Assembly: GCA_037039685.1 (NCBI GenBank)
Contig: JAWNGF010000015.1
Coordinates: 77,001-141,000 of the forward strand
Direction: 5' to 3'
DNA from: Ceratobasidium sp. AG-K
Lineage: Eukaryota > Basidiomycota > Agaricomycetes > Cantharellales > Ceratobasidiaceae
Length of the DNA stretch: 64,000 bases
Position 1 is the stretch's first letter. Each line of letters starts with the position of its first letter. Below, piece after piece: positions 43,869-55,078 of the stretch. The notes beneath the pieces are model-generated. The model saw only the letters and a list, made by a program, of their open reading frames with translations, had not been told where the DNA came from and did not search any database. A program made the position numbers and the translations under genes.

Positions 43869-45358
43869 CAGGGAGTAACATGGTAAGCGCTAAACCGGAT
43901 ACACCTGTGGTTCTACCCGCGGCGCCTAATCCGGGCCGGATAGATCCCGCGCGGAGATGATTTGCAATTGGTGGCGCGGGTGGCGATTTCGCGGCAGCGC
44001 CTCGGGTGACGACACGGATACTGCGCATGATGCACCGGGGTTTGTACTATAGGTTTGCCCGACTCGGTTGTACATGGTACGATTGCGCATATATGCGCTG
44101 TAAAAGTGTTTGAAAATGCTCAATCTGTAGGGTATAAAACCGAGTGCAATTGGGCGAGTGTGTCTTAGAGGTGAGCTATTTCTTTTTTCCAACCTCTAGA
44201 GCTGGGTTCTAATTTATTGTCCCAAAGATTTTTCAGGAGCCAACAGACCGATTTTCGCAATCGGAGGTCCCGCTCATTCACGAAACACTTCCCGAGTTGC
44301 TAAGCCTCCGTGCCAGGCTTTATGATGTTCGTGACACAACCGACTACATCAGAGTCTCCACCTGGTCGCACGCGTTGCAACAGAAGCTGCCTTGTTGGTA
44401 TTTGAATAATATATGGGAGCTATGGACGAATCCGACGTGTATGAGTTAGCTGTTGGTGAGTTAAAATGCACAGATAATTTACATATGATTTAACCCACGT
44501 GCAGTGATGTGTCCTGATCGTAAACCTGCCTGGTTCTCAGACCGCGGTTTCGATGTTGCACGAATCCGGGCTCGCGTTGTCGATCGCTTCGCTACACTCT
44601 ACCCGTCGGAGAATCAAGGGACTAAGACGTCCACAGGAAACAATTCGAGCCCCTCAACGGTAAGCACTGAGTATTACTCGGCTTCCCCCATTTTTTGATT
44701 GAGTTGGACAATGTGACCGGACCGGCCGGAATATTTGGACTCAACGACATTCGTGCTTGTCGTCGCCGCCCGCCAATTTCGAGCAAGACACGATCGAAAT
44801 CTACCTCGACAGCCCGGTAGTACCCCGCGATGTAATTACGCAAAACGGAGGGGTCCTAGCCTACTGGAGTTCCAGACTTGAAGGGCGTCCCCGTGTTGCT
44901 CGAATGGCGCTTGATCACCTAACTGTACAAGGTGCGTACATGCGTTACACCCGAGTCCACTCAAGACCTGATTCCAGCCAATTTAAGCCTCATCCGTTGA
45001 TGCCGAGCGCGCGTTCTCAGGAGGCCGGCTGATGATTAACCATCTTCAGCACCAGATGTCTGCACAAACATTTCAAGCACAGATGGCCGTTGGCTCGTGG
45101 TGCAATACGCCCCTGCTCCCGAGTCTCGAAGAAGTCGGTGATATTATCAAAAACCATATGTAAATACAATTGAACTTAGTCAGCTATAATAACCCGGGCT
45201 CAACCCGTTTATGTATCGTGGTCACAATATGATAATCCCGTCCGCGGTAACCCTCATTCTCGGTAGCGGTGGCTGTGCTACATCCAAAACCGCGCGACCC
45301 ACGCTCCCATCCGTGGAAATACCCGGATAAGTTACCGGGTCATCCATGTTACTCCCTG
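43869..45358 (+). mobile_element. hAT-superfamily DNA transposon derivative, copy 2 (1490 bp)
   Basis: Same length and same perfect 15 bp terminal inverted repeats as 19439-20928, in inverted orientation and flanked by its own 8 bp duplication. Near identity between the copies implies recent movement. It lies between the GH7 upstream region and the second F-box gene, whose first proposed coding bases start about 115 bp beyond its right end. Confidence 0.95.
44230..45163 (+). CDS. Truncated hAT transposase (C-terminal half), copy 2
   Basis: Recognisable blocks in order are: VPLIHETLPELLSLRARLYDV; VYELAVVMCPDRKPAWFSD, read across an intron ending just before the second Val; DTIEIYLDSPVV; RPRVARMALDHLTVQ; and, after another intron, ASSVDAERAFSGGRLM, the dimerisation domain of hAT transposases. 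The stop codon TAA is at 45161-45163. No in-frame disruption is seen in these blocks, but the N-terminal DNA-binding zinc finger and most of the RNase-H-like core are missing and no clear start codon is found. The protein, if made, could dimerise but not cut DNA. Confidence 0.75.
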
Positions 45359-45366
45359 GTTTCGGA
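45359..45366. repeat. Right target-site duplication of hAT copy 2 (GTTTCGGA)
   Basis: Exact repeat of 43861-43868 directly after the terminal inverted repeat. Confidence 0.95.
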
Positions 45367-45471
45367 TCATGCACGTGATTCCTGGCACGAAGATCATTAC
45401 GTTCATCTCAAGTTCTCCGCGTCAACTTTGCCTTGGCGCATTTCACCAAAATAGAAGATACTCATTGCACT

Positions 45472-48332
45472 ATGTAAGAATGGGAAAACGTACCGGGCAG
45501 TTCTGACAAGTCGCTTAGGGTACCAGCAAACTTGTCAGCCCGAGCCACACCGCTCATCGACTCCGAGGACCATGGTAAGCGCGACGATGTACTCGAAGCT
45601 CCATATGAAATGAATAAACTTACATGTGGAATAAAATCCAGGAGAAGAATCCGGTATGCACGATGATATCCAGGGTTGAACGATGTCTTACTCGTTGCGC
45701 CACAGGGGTTGAATCCGGTGATAATTCCCGCGACTCGGACAACGACAGCGAGCAAAGCAAGTCGTCTACGCCAAAGGCAAAGCGTGCGCGGAAATCGAAA
45801 GCGACGGATAATGCGCCACGCAAGAAATATGTGCGAGGTAAACAAGGCGGTCTGGAGGGTATCATGAAGATGCCTGTTGAAGTGTTTACGGAGGTCAGTT
45901 AATTTATGCTATGTACTACTATGCACGGTCTTATTTTGATCTTATTTCCGGAACAGATAGCGTGTCATATAACCCCTGCCGACCTGATCAATCTGACTGG
46001 AGCCAACAAGTTTTTCCGGTCAATGCTGCTCAGACGAGCAGTTATTCAACTCTGGCAGCGTGCCCAGAACAACGTCCCCGGACTTCCGCCATGTCCTACC
46101 GGAATGAACGAGCCACAGTCCGCAGCACTGATGTTTTCCAAGCATTGTACCGTAAGCGAGTGTGATCCCAGCCAAGGCTCAACTAACGATCTACCAGTTA
46201 TGTGGGGCTAATGCAACGTCGAAACCCGATGTTTGGCTTCGAGTTCGCCTGTGTGCCTCGTGTCGGGACACAAAGTAAGACCCGGATCATTCCGTAACTG
46301 TGTAGTTCTGAATGCTCCACGCTCAGGTTGACACCCGCTCCTAAATTTTCAATGGAGGATATGTACGTGGCTACCTCATGGGGTCAGTATCAGTTCACTG
46401 TGTTTTGATGTTGCTTATATCTTGCCCTCTAGATATTAAATCGCGCCGCCGACACGAGCCTGCGTTCTATATTATCGAGGAGTACGAGCGAGCAAGCAAA
46501 ATTCGCACCGACCTCTATGACAAGGGCGATTTGAAGGACCTGGCAGAATGGAAAAGCACGAAAACTGCTCAGCTGAAGGCCCAGAAAGAGGTAACCCCTT
46601 CCTCACGCTCGTCTTCTGCGCTAAGTGAATTTCCAGGAAGTGGTGGAATTGAAGAAGTTCATTCGCTTGGCAGATAGGTCTCGGGAACATGAGCTCAAGG
46701 ACCTCAAAGCCGCACGCCAGCGACAGTGAGTAATAGCTCGTAGGGATGACGATCAGCCGCTAAATCAGCGTCATGTAGGGTGGAGGAAAGGCTCAGAGCT
46801 CTTGGCTGGGAGGAGAAATATCTCCAATTTAGGGATAGTCCCCTTTTACGGGAGTGGGATAGTCTTGTAGGGGTGCCAAAAGCACTCACAGAGCGTGGTA
46901 GGTTTAATAGAACTATTTCTCCTCTCCGACTTACCTATCCTGTGGATCGCAGTGTGGGCCAATCTTCTGCCCAAACTCACTCCCTTTTTGGAAGCTAACC
47001 GGGATCGAACAGACGAGCAGGCCACGCAGCTTCGTCGACGTGAACGGCACAATAAGGTATATGAGCTTGCGCATCAACTCGTGCACGATAGATATCCTTA
47101 TGATGCCATCATGACGACGCTCGACCTAAAGCCGCCGGAACTACACGATGTGTTCCCAGAGAGCACGCGGTTCCTGTCCAATCCATCCCCATCGGCTAAC
47201 GTCATTACCGAATGGGACTTTTTGGTGGAGATTTATGCGGAGGAAAACAGCCTCGAGAGGGTCGAGGAGCTTTTCAACCAACGTCGCTCAGAAATTATCG
47301 AAAGAGCGCTCAAATGGCGAGAGGAATTCGAGAACAAGCTGGTTGAAGATTATAAGCTGGATTTAGACGAGACTGAGCAAATCAATTTCGCCGTCAAAGT
47401 GAGTACTGGTCAAATAATCCCAAGTCTCATCTCGTAATTGCTCAATGAAACGCCTCTAGATCAAGGGCAGCACCGAAGGAACCGATGGCTTGTCTCTCAA
47501 TACTAGGTTCCTCCTACGAGCTGATACTGTATTCGTCAATCGGTCTGCCCTGAAGTTGCATACGTCGCCAGAGGACAGAGAACATGGCCCAACGCTCCGC
47601 GAACTTCATTTCCCATGGATGATTTCGAGATCTCACCGCTCCGCCTCGGGCCTTGTTTCAGGGGTGTTCATGAGGCACGCTGGTGTGGAGAAAATCGTGA
47701 AGGCCTTGCTCAAGGATATGCTTATGCCAGACGCTACCTACATGGAGGTCAATATGCGGCAAAACGTGTATTCATGCCAAAGATGCAAGAGCCTACCGTT
47801 CGCTCATTGGGAGGATCTGGTAAGTGTTTCGTACTATTTTTTTCACTATTCCTAAGTCTCTTTTAGGGTAATCATTACCATGCGAGGCTGCGACAGTGGA
47901 CTGGCGGAAAATTCACCAACAACATTTATACGACTCGTCATCCGGTGGTCTTCCTTGACAGACATAGCTTACAACCGGAACCAGACGCTAGGTCACTGGC
48001 ACGCATGGTCTTTAGCGATGAGGTTCAAGCCGGTAAACCGACGGGTAACAGCAAAAAAGGCCACCTGTGGTATTTGATATGTAGTGGTATTTACTCGTCT
48101 ACCTTCGATGAATTTTCTTCACTCGAGGTATTACGAGCGCACATGCATGATAGGTTCGTCATCAAATTCCCGACGCCAGTTTGAACTCATGGGCTTTTAC
48201 AGTCATGTAATTACTCGGGAATTGGTCGAAGGATTGCACTACACGAATCGTCGGTTAAACGCGATTGGACAGTATGCTTGTATTTCACAGTGGCAACAAA
48301 AGTGGGATGAGTTCTACGATGCTCGGGCGTAG
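45472..48332 (+). CDS. F-box protein with zinc-binding motifs, paralog of 16149-19019
   Basis: From 45519 the exons read MVPANLSARATPL with the ATG split as AT (45472-45473) and G (45519); this start is tentative. Further exons include 45706-45893, 45957-46151, 46198-46274, 46953-47398, 47460-47819, 47867-48127 and 48180-48332 (TAG). A basic segment (KAKRARKSKATD) precedes the F-box, MKMPVEVFTE then IACHITPADLINLTGANKFF. A CTLC...CASC pair follows, then coiled-coil-prone charged segments, and a conserved YSCQRCKSLPFAHWEDL motif that matches YACDRCHDTRLRTWEEI in the paralog. The expected role is substrate recognition in an SCF ubiquitin ligase. The C-terminus (WYLICSGIYSSTF...) differs from the paralog, which ends in a C2H2-like motif and an acidic tail. 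Confidence 0.75.
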
Positions 48333-49450
48333 CGGGCAGACACCAACAACTCCCTAGTCAATACTTTCTCTGCTTGACTTGAATCAACATCAGTATTGAT
48401 CCCCTTTCGTTCACATTACAACCCTTTTGATGGAATTGAGATGGCATGCTGTACATAGACATATCAATGAGATGCTATATACGGTACTGGAGCGAGCGGT
48501 TAGCAACAAGGTCCGGCATATCATGTGACATCGCATGGTATTTGTGATCATTTTGCCATAAGTTGTCGATCAGATGTCGGACTGATATTTTGAGCGCGAT
48601 CTCACGGCATTCCGGCGAGATGCCACGGCATTACTTTGGCACGAAGTGAACTATAGTGCGCGGCGGCCAATCTCACACGTAAGTCTATACTCTCTATCCC
48701 CACCGTCCTTCTAGCCCTTTTGCGCTCCGTAAAACACGTCGTTTTACTTACTCATAGGTTTCGGGTGAACAGTAGAACGACTCGTGATCCCGAACCCCGT
48801 GATAGTCCAGCTTCGATTTGATATTTGTGACAGCTTTTCATTTCCTCCACAGGGTCCAAAAAAACGGCACGAAGACGTCCAGTCCCGCCTCAGATTGATT
48901 TTCACCCGCGAATCACAGAGATTGACCCGACATCAGTCTTCTGGCGTCCGGCGTGAGCTTTTCCAGAGTTGGAAGGCGTTGTTGAAATCCGGAATATACT
49001 CAAATATTCCGAGAAGGTCATTGAGTCAGTCGTGTGAACTAATAGCATGTATGCGTACCATGTGTTACCTGCTTCTTACCTTATGGATTGATCATTTCTA
49101 CGTGTATATAAAGCCAGTGCTCTCGGAACGAATCTCCAGACATTCAATACGAATATAATTCATTTACTCTATTATCAGTGTAGCAGATAAATAGGGGAAT
49201 TGCGACAGGCATTTTACCGATGTCAGTCGTTGAGATCGAGGCACTGCGGTTGGCAGTAGCCGATACCAATACCACCTTACGTTTCTGAGCAGATCTCGTT
49301 TCAAGTATTTTTGCGTTTGAATCACCCGGCGGTCCTTTCTCCGCCGCTCTGATATAAACTCTCGCGCTCGCCGACCTCCATCCTCATCGAACAGTCTTGT
49401 CTCATCACTTCCGTCTCACACACCCTCGTTACCGAACCACACTCCTTGCA
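48333..49450. other. Intergenic; promoter of family member 6
   Basis: No gene recognised. A 124-residue open frame at 48784-49158 has no features I can use. The last 100 bp hold the promoter of member 6. Confidence 0.45.
49352..49358 (+). promoter_or_regulatory. TATA box of hydrophobic-family member 6
   Basis: ATATAAA about 95 bp before the ATG at 49451, the spacing seen in the other members. Confidence 0.6.
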
Positions 49451-50185
49451 ATGCCTTCTTTCTCTCATGTCCTTGGATTCGCGCTCGTCGCGCTTTCCTT
49501 AGGCTACGCTGTTAGCGCCATGCCTACCGTATCCAACGTGGAGATCTCCATTCCCGCATGTATCGGAGCCGATGCTGTATCGCACCTGTTGACTACCTTT
49601 TGCGCTGACCTAGAGGTCAAGATCAAGGCGTTGCGTGAGTTAAAATATTGCGCATAATGATATGCGAACTAATTGCTGGTGTGTAGTTGGCTGCACCACC
49701 ATTGCTGAGCTCACCGTCGCCATCGACGTCCTTGTCACTCTCTTCAAGACTTGCGCTGACGACCTACTGAAGATTGACGCCGGTGTCAAGGTTGAGGCAG
49801 AGGCTCAGGCCAGCATTGTAGCCTGCGTCGTAGCAATTATCACCGTATGATCAGTCACACCATGATGTCTTACGTTGTTTGACTATTCCATTGCAGCTCC
49901 TTGTCAAGGTCTGCGTTCAAGTCTCTGCCAAGTTCGGTGTCGCCGCTGTTGCCGTTCTCTTTGCGAAGCTTGACGTTGTGCTCAGGCTTTGCCTCGCCAA
50001 CCTCAATATTTGCATCGGCGATATCCTCACTTTGATTGCCAAGGCGTGAGTGCCAATTGCAGTCCATCCTTCATCGCCACTAACTTCGTTGTTACAGACT
50101 TGCCCACGCGACCATTGGCCTGTTGGCGCAAGTCCAACTCAAGATGTGCCTGGGCCTCCTGGGTAATGCTGCAGTTGCTCTCTAA
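49451..50185 (+). CDS. Secreted hydrophobic Cys protein, six-copy family, member 6
   Basis: Exons 49451-49634, 49687-49844 (158 nt), 49897-50045 (149 nt) and 50098-50185 join with phases 1, 0 and 2 to 192 residues. The signal peptide (MPSFSHVLGFALVALSLG, then YAVSAMP) diverges from the MSSFTRY type and the mature N-terminus has two extra cysteines (PACIGADAV and FCADLEVK). The centre is typical: TTIAELTVAIDVLVTLFKTC, ASIVACVVAIIT, LLVKVCVQVSAKFGVAAVA and NLNICIGDILTLIAKA. An upstream in-frame ATG at 49397 is possible, but it would put charged residues before the signal peptide. Function unknown; the most diverged N-terminus of the family. Confidence 0.85.
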
Positions 50186-50728
50186 ATTCTCCCAACGGAC
50201 AGGTTTCATATATTTCCTGGGTGGTTGTGTCTAGATACTTGTCGTATATTCCTTGACAATATCAGCCGTTATGCCGTCACAGATTGAAGGTCCCCCGAAC
50301 CGCGGAAACTCATTCACGTTTCCGAATGGTCTTCTGCCGACGTATAAAATGCAGCACCGCTGCCTGAGGCCGCCCAACACCGCATCTCTGAACAGTGCGC
50401 CCGATGCTGCAGTTGGTGAACTCACACTCTAACTGCGATTATCCTAGGCGGCCACGGGCAAAATCCAGAACATATGTTTTGCTGGGTGTCATCAGATATC
50501 AAGGATTACTTCAACCGCTCAAATGATCACCCTGGAGTAACATGTCAAGGGACATTGTACTATGGAGCACGTAGAATGACTGCCGTTAGTTGAGTGGCGT
50601 TTTGGAGTCTATCAATTCTCGCAGCACAAGTGTGAGACCAAACTGGAAATATATGTTTACCAACGTGTAAGATTAGATGCAGAAACACCGGTGTTAAGTA
50701 GATTGAACCTGCGATTTGTCGTATTCGG
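50186..50728. other. Intergenic between converging genes
   Basis: 3' flanks of member 6 and the NLR-like gene. A TATA-like CGTATAAAATG at 50340 has no gene behind it. Confidence 0.45.
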
Positions 50729-53700
50729 TCAGTTGTTATCCACAGAGGCTCGGACCAACTGGTCAGTACGTACCGCTGCTGCCTTCTCGGAATGAATCCA
50801 TTCGAGATGCTCTCTTGCCCACACCGCGGCGGGATGCTGCTCGCCAACGATATGCTTGCATGCATCAACTGCTTCTGCCAGTTGTTCTGAGTCGTCCAAC
50901 CGGCCGAAATGAGCGTATGTAGCCGCAAGGAAATTCATGCTGTTGAGCGTAGATAGGTGTTCATCTCCGAGCACTCGCTTCCGTCCATTCAGGACCCGCT
51001 CCTGGAGGGACTGTGCCTCGTCCCATCGACCCAGGGAGCGGTACGTCAGTGCGAGACTGCTCATGCTCGTTAGCGTGTCCGGGTGTTCATCTCCAAGCAC
51101 TCGCTGGGATGCATTCAATTCCTGTTCCTGTAGGGACTGTGCCTCGTCCCACCGACCCTCAGACCGGTACATGAGTGCGAGGTTGTTCATGCTGATCAGC
51201 GTGTGGGGATGTTCATCCCCGAGCACTCGTTTGTGTGCATTCAGAACCTGCTCATAAAGCGACTGCGCCTCTTCCCATCGACTAAGAGATTGGTAGGTGA
51301 ATGCGAGGTTGCCCATGCTCGTCAACGTGTCTGGGTGTTCGTCCCCGAACAGTCGCCTTCGTGTATTCAAGACCTGCTCCTGGAGTGATTGTGCCTCTTC
51401 CCATCGAGCCAGATCTTGGTACGTGAGTGCGAGGTTGTTCATGCTCATCAACGTGTCTGGGTGTTCATCTCCGAGGACTCGCTTGCGTGCATTCAAGACC
51501 TGCTCCCGAAGCGACTGGGCCTCGTCCCATCGACCTTGATCCTGATATGTGCGTGCGAGGCCACCCATGCTCGCCAGCGTGCCTGGGTGTTCTTCTCCGA
51601 GCACTCGCTGGATGCATTCAAAACCTGCTCCTGGAGCGACTGTGCCTCATCCCATCGACCCTGAGACTGGTACATGAGTGCGAGGTTGTTCATGCTCATC
51701 AGCGCGCCTGGGTGCTCTTCTCCAAGCACCCGCTTTCGTGCATTCAAGACCTGCTCGTAAAGCGACTGTGCGTCTTTCCATCGGCCCTGATCCTGGTACA
51801 CGAGTGCGAGGTTGCCCATGCTCGTCAACGTGTCTGGGTGTTCGTCTCCAAGCAATTCCTTGCGTGAATTCAGGACCTGTTCCTGGAGTGACTGTGCCTC
51901 ATCCCATCGACCCTGATCCTGGAAAGTGACCCCGAGGTTGCTCATGCTCGTCAGCGTGTTCGGGTGTTCATCTCCGAGCACTCGCTGGGATGTATTCAAT
52001 TCCTGCTCCTGGAGCGACTGTGCCTCGTCCCATCGACCCTGAGACCGGTATAAGTGTGCAAGGTTGTTCATGCTAACCAGCGTATCTGGGTGTTCATCTC
52101 CCAGCACTCGCTTGCGTACATTCAAGACCTGTTCCTGGATCAACTGGGCCTCTTTCCATCGACCCTGAGACTGGTACGTGAGTGCGAGGCCGCCCATGCT
52201 CGTCAGCGTGTCTGGGTGCTCTTCTCCGAGCAGTTGCTTTCGTGCATTAAAGACCTGCTCGTGAAGCGACTGGGCCTCTTTCCATCGGCCCTGATCTTGG
52301 TACGTGAGTGCGAGGTTGTTTATGTTCGTCAGCGTGTCCGGGTGTTCTTCTCCGAGCTCTTCCTTCAGCACTCCCATCAATTCAGTCTGAAGCGCCTCTG
52401 CGCGGTTCCAGTTGCCATTCTCAGTGTACACCTTCTGAAAACTTGCTGCATGGATCACACCAAACTTCCCACCTCGCCTAGATAGTATTCCTTCCAGGTG
52501 ACTTCTGAGCTTCCTATTGAAGGTACGAGATTCGATCACGTCGAGCATGCCGATGGAAAGCGAGAGTAGCCATGTACAGCATTCTAGTGCCAAATCCCGG
52601 GACTGCGGGTTCAATGTACATGCCCAGTCTTGAATTAGGACATGCACTCGATAAGCTTGATTCCCACGGTCAGATTCTACCAGGGAATATGATGCTAGTT
52701 CGCCCATAGTATTTAAAAACCGAACAGTGTTCCAGCTCCCATCAGGGTTGAGAAACCTGCCAAGGTAGTCCTTCATATAGTGGAGCGCCTCTTGCTCTGT
52801 TGGGGTTTGCCTGAGATGTGGTTCGTAGGAGAGGACCTTGAGGGCTGCCCGTCGGAATATGTCTTGCCGAATGTCGTCATGATTCAGGTGCGCAATCAGC
52901 CAAAGTGTTGGTCGCGCGTTGCCATTCTCCTGAAGCAGATCATAGCACAGCTTCCATGTAGTGTAGACAGACTTTCCGTAGCCGTCAAGCTTCGTCAATG
53001 CTTGCAGCCCGCTATACTGTTCCAGCATCTTCCACCGTTCCACAAGGAAAAGCTCTCGATACTGGGGGATAGAAAGATGGAGAGAATATGCAATGTATGC
53101 GCCTGCGTGGACTATTGCGAGCGCAAGGTATCCAAAGTCCTGCACGATGATAGTCAATGGTCAGCCTTGTTATATGAAGGAATTCAGAGGATTTACCTCC
53201 AGAAGTGCACGTGCAGCCTCGACTTCGCCTTCAGTGAGATCGTGGTGCTGAACGCGCGCTACCTTCAGAAACAGTTCCAGTCCATCACTTTGACTCATTC
53301 CGGAAACATGACAGACGGAGCTGGGACCGCGAGCGAGTATCCCGAGGGCAGGTAGGCGCGTCGTGATGAGAATGCTACCGTGGTTACCACGAGGAAAGTA
53401 GGTATGAATATCCAATAATGGATTATCGGCGTTATCGAATACCAGAAGCAATGGCTCGCAACGCGACGCGAGCCATGTCAGAGCATCAGCAAATGTCTCG
53501 CCGCATCCCTTCGCTTTCGCAAAGTCACGCAACGTGCCTTCGATGGTGTTTTTAGCGCTTGCGTCAATGTAAACAACGTGCTTCCAGGTTTCCCAATATT
53601 GCTCAATTGCCTTCAGTGCCAGTTGTGTCTTCCCGGCCCCACCCATGCCGTACACGACGCAGATGCGACGCTCGTCGGGATTTCCGGCGATGCAGTTCCC

Positions 53701-55078
53701 GACCCGTTGAATCTGATCGTCCCGACCGGTGAACGTGGGAACGGGCGCTGGACAATCCTTGATGACCGAGAGTTGTTCCACCAAAGGCATCTGAATAGTA
53801 CCATCTGCGCAGATCACAGTGCCACGGGTAAGGACATCGGTGGAGTTCGTATAATCTTCACCGAAACATACCAATATACGTAACCGGGAGTACATTCGTC
53901 CGTTCCTTGACAGATTGCGTCGCCTGGCTAATCTTCCGTCTCACTTCGACCTTTCCGATGTACGCCGCCGTGTGGGCTTTCACCTCGCTCTGCTGTGTCC
54001 AGTCGTGTTTGACCGTTTGAAGTCCCTGATCCACCTCGAAACGGTAGTAACATTGTGTTGTGTTCTGGAATCGCGCCGCCATTTGCTCTTTCACGTTTTC
54101 GCTGTTCGTCGCCACATCGGCTATAGCTGTCGCGGTCCGATTCGATGTCCATACTATACGCTGAAGCAAGTCTGGTTTGGGTATTTGAATGACGCGTGCG
54201 CGTCCAGATCCAATGCTCAAGATACACGATACTTGTCGGTCGGGGTAAATACTTCTGACCTCGGCCAGAACATGTGCAATTGGGTTTCCACATCCAAGTT
54301 CGGCGCATATAAACGGCTGGCTTATCGAATCATACACAACATCGATTGCCTTGAACAAGTCCGGATGAGCCATAGTCGCGTACAGGGCCTGCCAGATAGA
54401 ATAACTGGGCGTATCGCTTCCTGCCGCCGAATATGACCGAAACAGAACGGGGACGCTCGCGTCGATATGGTGTTTTGACATTGCGAATATCATCCTGTAT
54501 GCCGAGTGGTAAGCGGGCTGACCTGAACCCTGGAAATTAGCTTACGTTTTACAGCTGCTCCCATTCGGATTGTCATCATGCATTAGCGTATCTTCATTGC
54601 CTGTAGCATCTCCCACCATGGACTTGAGTGCTTCTCGAAGCTTTGTTCCTCTATATATGGTACGACCGCTTGTTCCGATATATTTTCGGGAGAATCCACC
54701 GTTTGCTAGTTTAATGAAAGCCCGAACTGCGTCGCTCGTGGACAACCTGAGTCTCCCTAGCAAACACGCGCTGACTCTATTCATATCTGCCTCTTTAGCG
54801 CAGCGTTGAGTTTTTTATGCCGCTGACTCACCCCCCGGTCCCAGTCCCCGCTATAACATCAAAATGGTCCGCCGGTATCGGCTGCTGCTGCTGATTAGCA
54901 AGCCCCTGGAGTTGGTTCATAACCTCAGCCAGTAAGAAAAGTGAAGACAGCCCGCCTACGCCACCTCCATCTGGGTTCAGGAAGTGAGTGCTCAGGCACC
55001 GCCGTCCTCTTCAACGACTGCGGACTCACCAATACATAGAATGTTTAGCCCTTTCGAGGTGTCTCGGCTTGTAGCCAT
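50729..55078 (-). CDS. NLR-type protein: patatin-like, NB-ARC and TPR domains
   Basis: ATG at 55078 (MATSRDTSKGLNILCI), stop at 50729-50731. After a short first exon comes the patatin-like domain with the oxyanion loop DGGGVGG and the motif GTGTGG in place of GxSxG. The second catalytic site reads FICAELGCGNPI, where active patatins have a D-G/A pair. The NB-ARC domain starts near 53850: Walker A is VYGMGGAGKTQLALKA (about 53653-53606) and Walker B is LLLVFDNAD, followed by ILITTRLPA. The C-terminus has about 12 TPR units of 42 residues (LGDEHPDTLTSMxNLALxY type). This layout is that of fungal NLR-like proteins linked to non-self recognition. One G/C appears deleted in a TPR unit near 51610, shifting the frame, so the gene is either broken or mis-sequenced there. 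Introns at 53871-53805 and 53196-53140 read cleanly. Confidence 0.85.
50880..52390 (-). repeat. Array of about twelve 126 bp TPR-coding repeats
   Basis: Each 126 bp unit encodes a 42-residue TPR beginning LG(D/E)EHPDTL and containing RW(D/K)EAQSL(Q/Y)EQVLN. Units are very alike at the DNA level, for example GTGTCTGGGTGTTCATCTCC recurs with few changes. Such uniform arrays are prone to unequal crossing over and copy-number change. Confidence 0.9.

Noticed and set aside
50560..50928. 122-residue minus-strand frame after the NLR-like gene
   Set aside because: It overlaps the 3' end of the TPR-coding region in another frame and shows no recognisable sequence.
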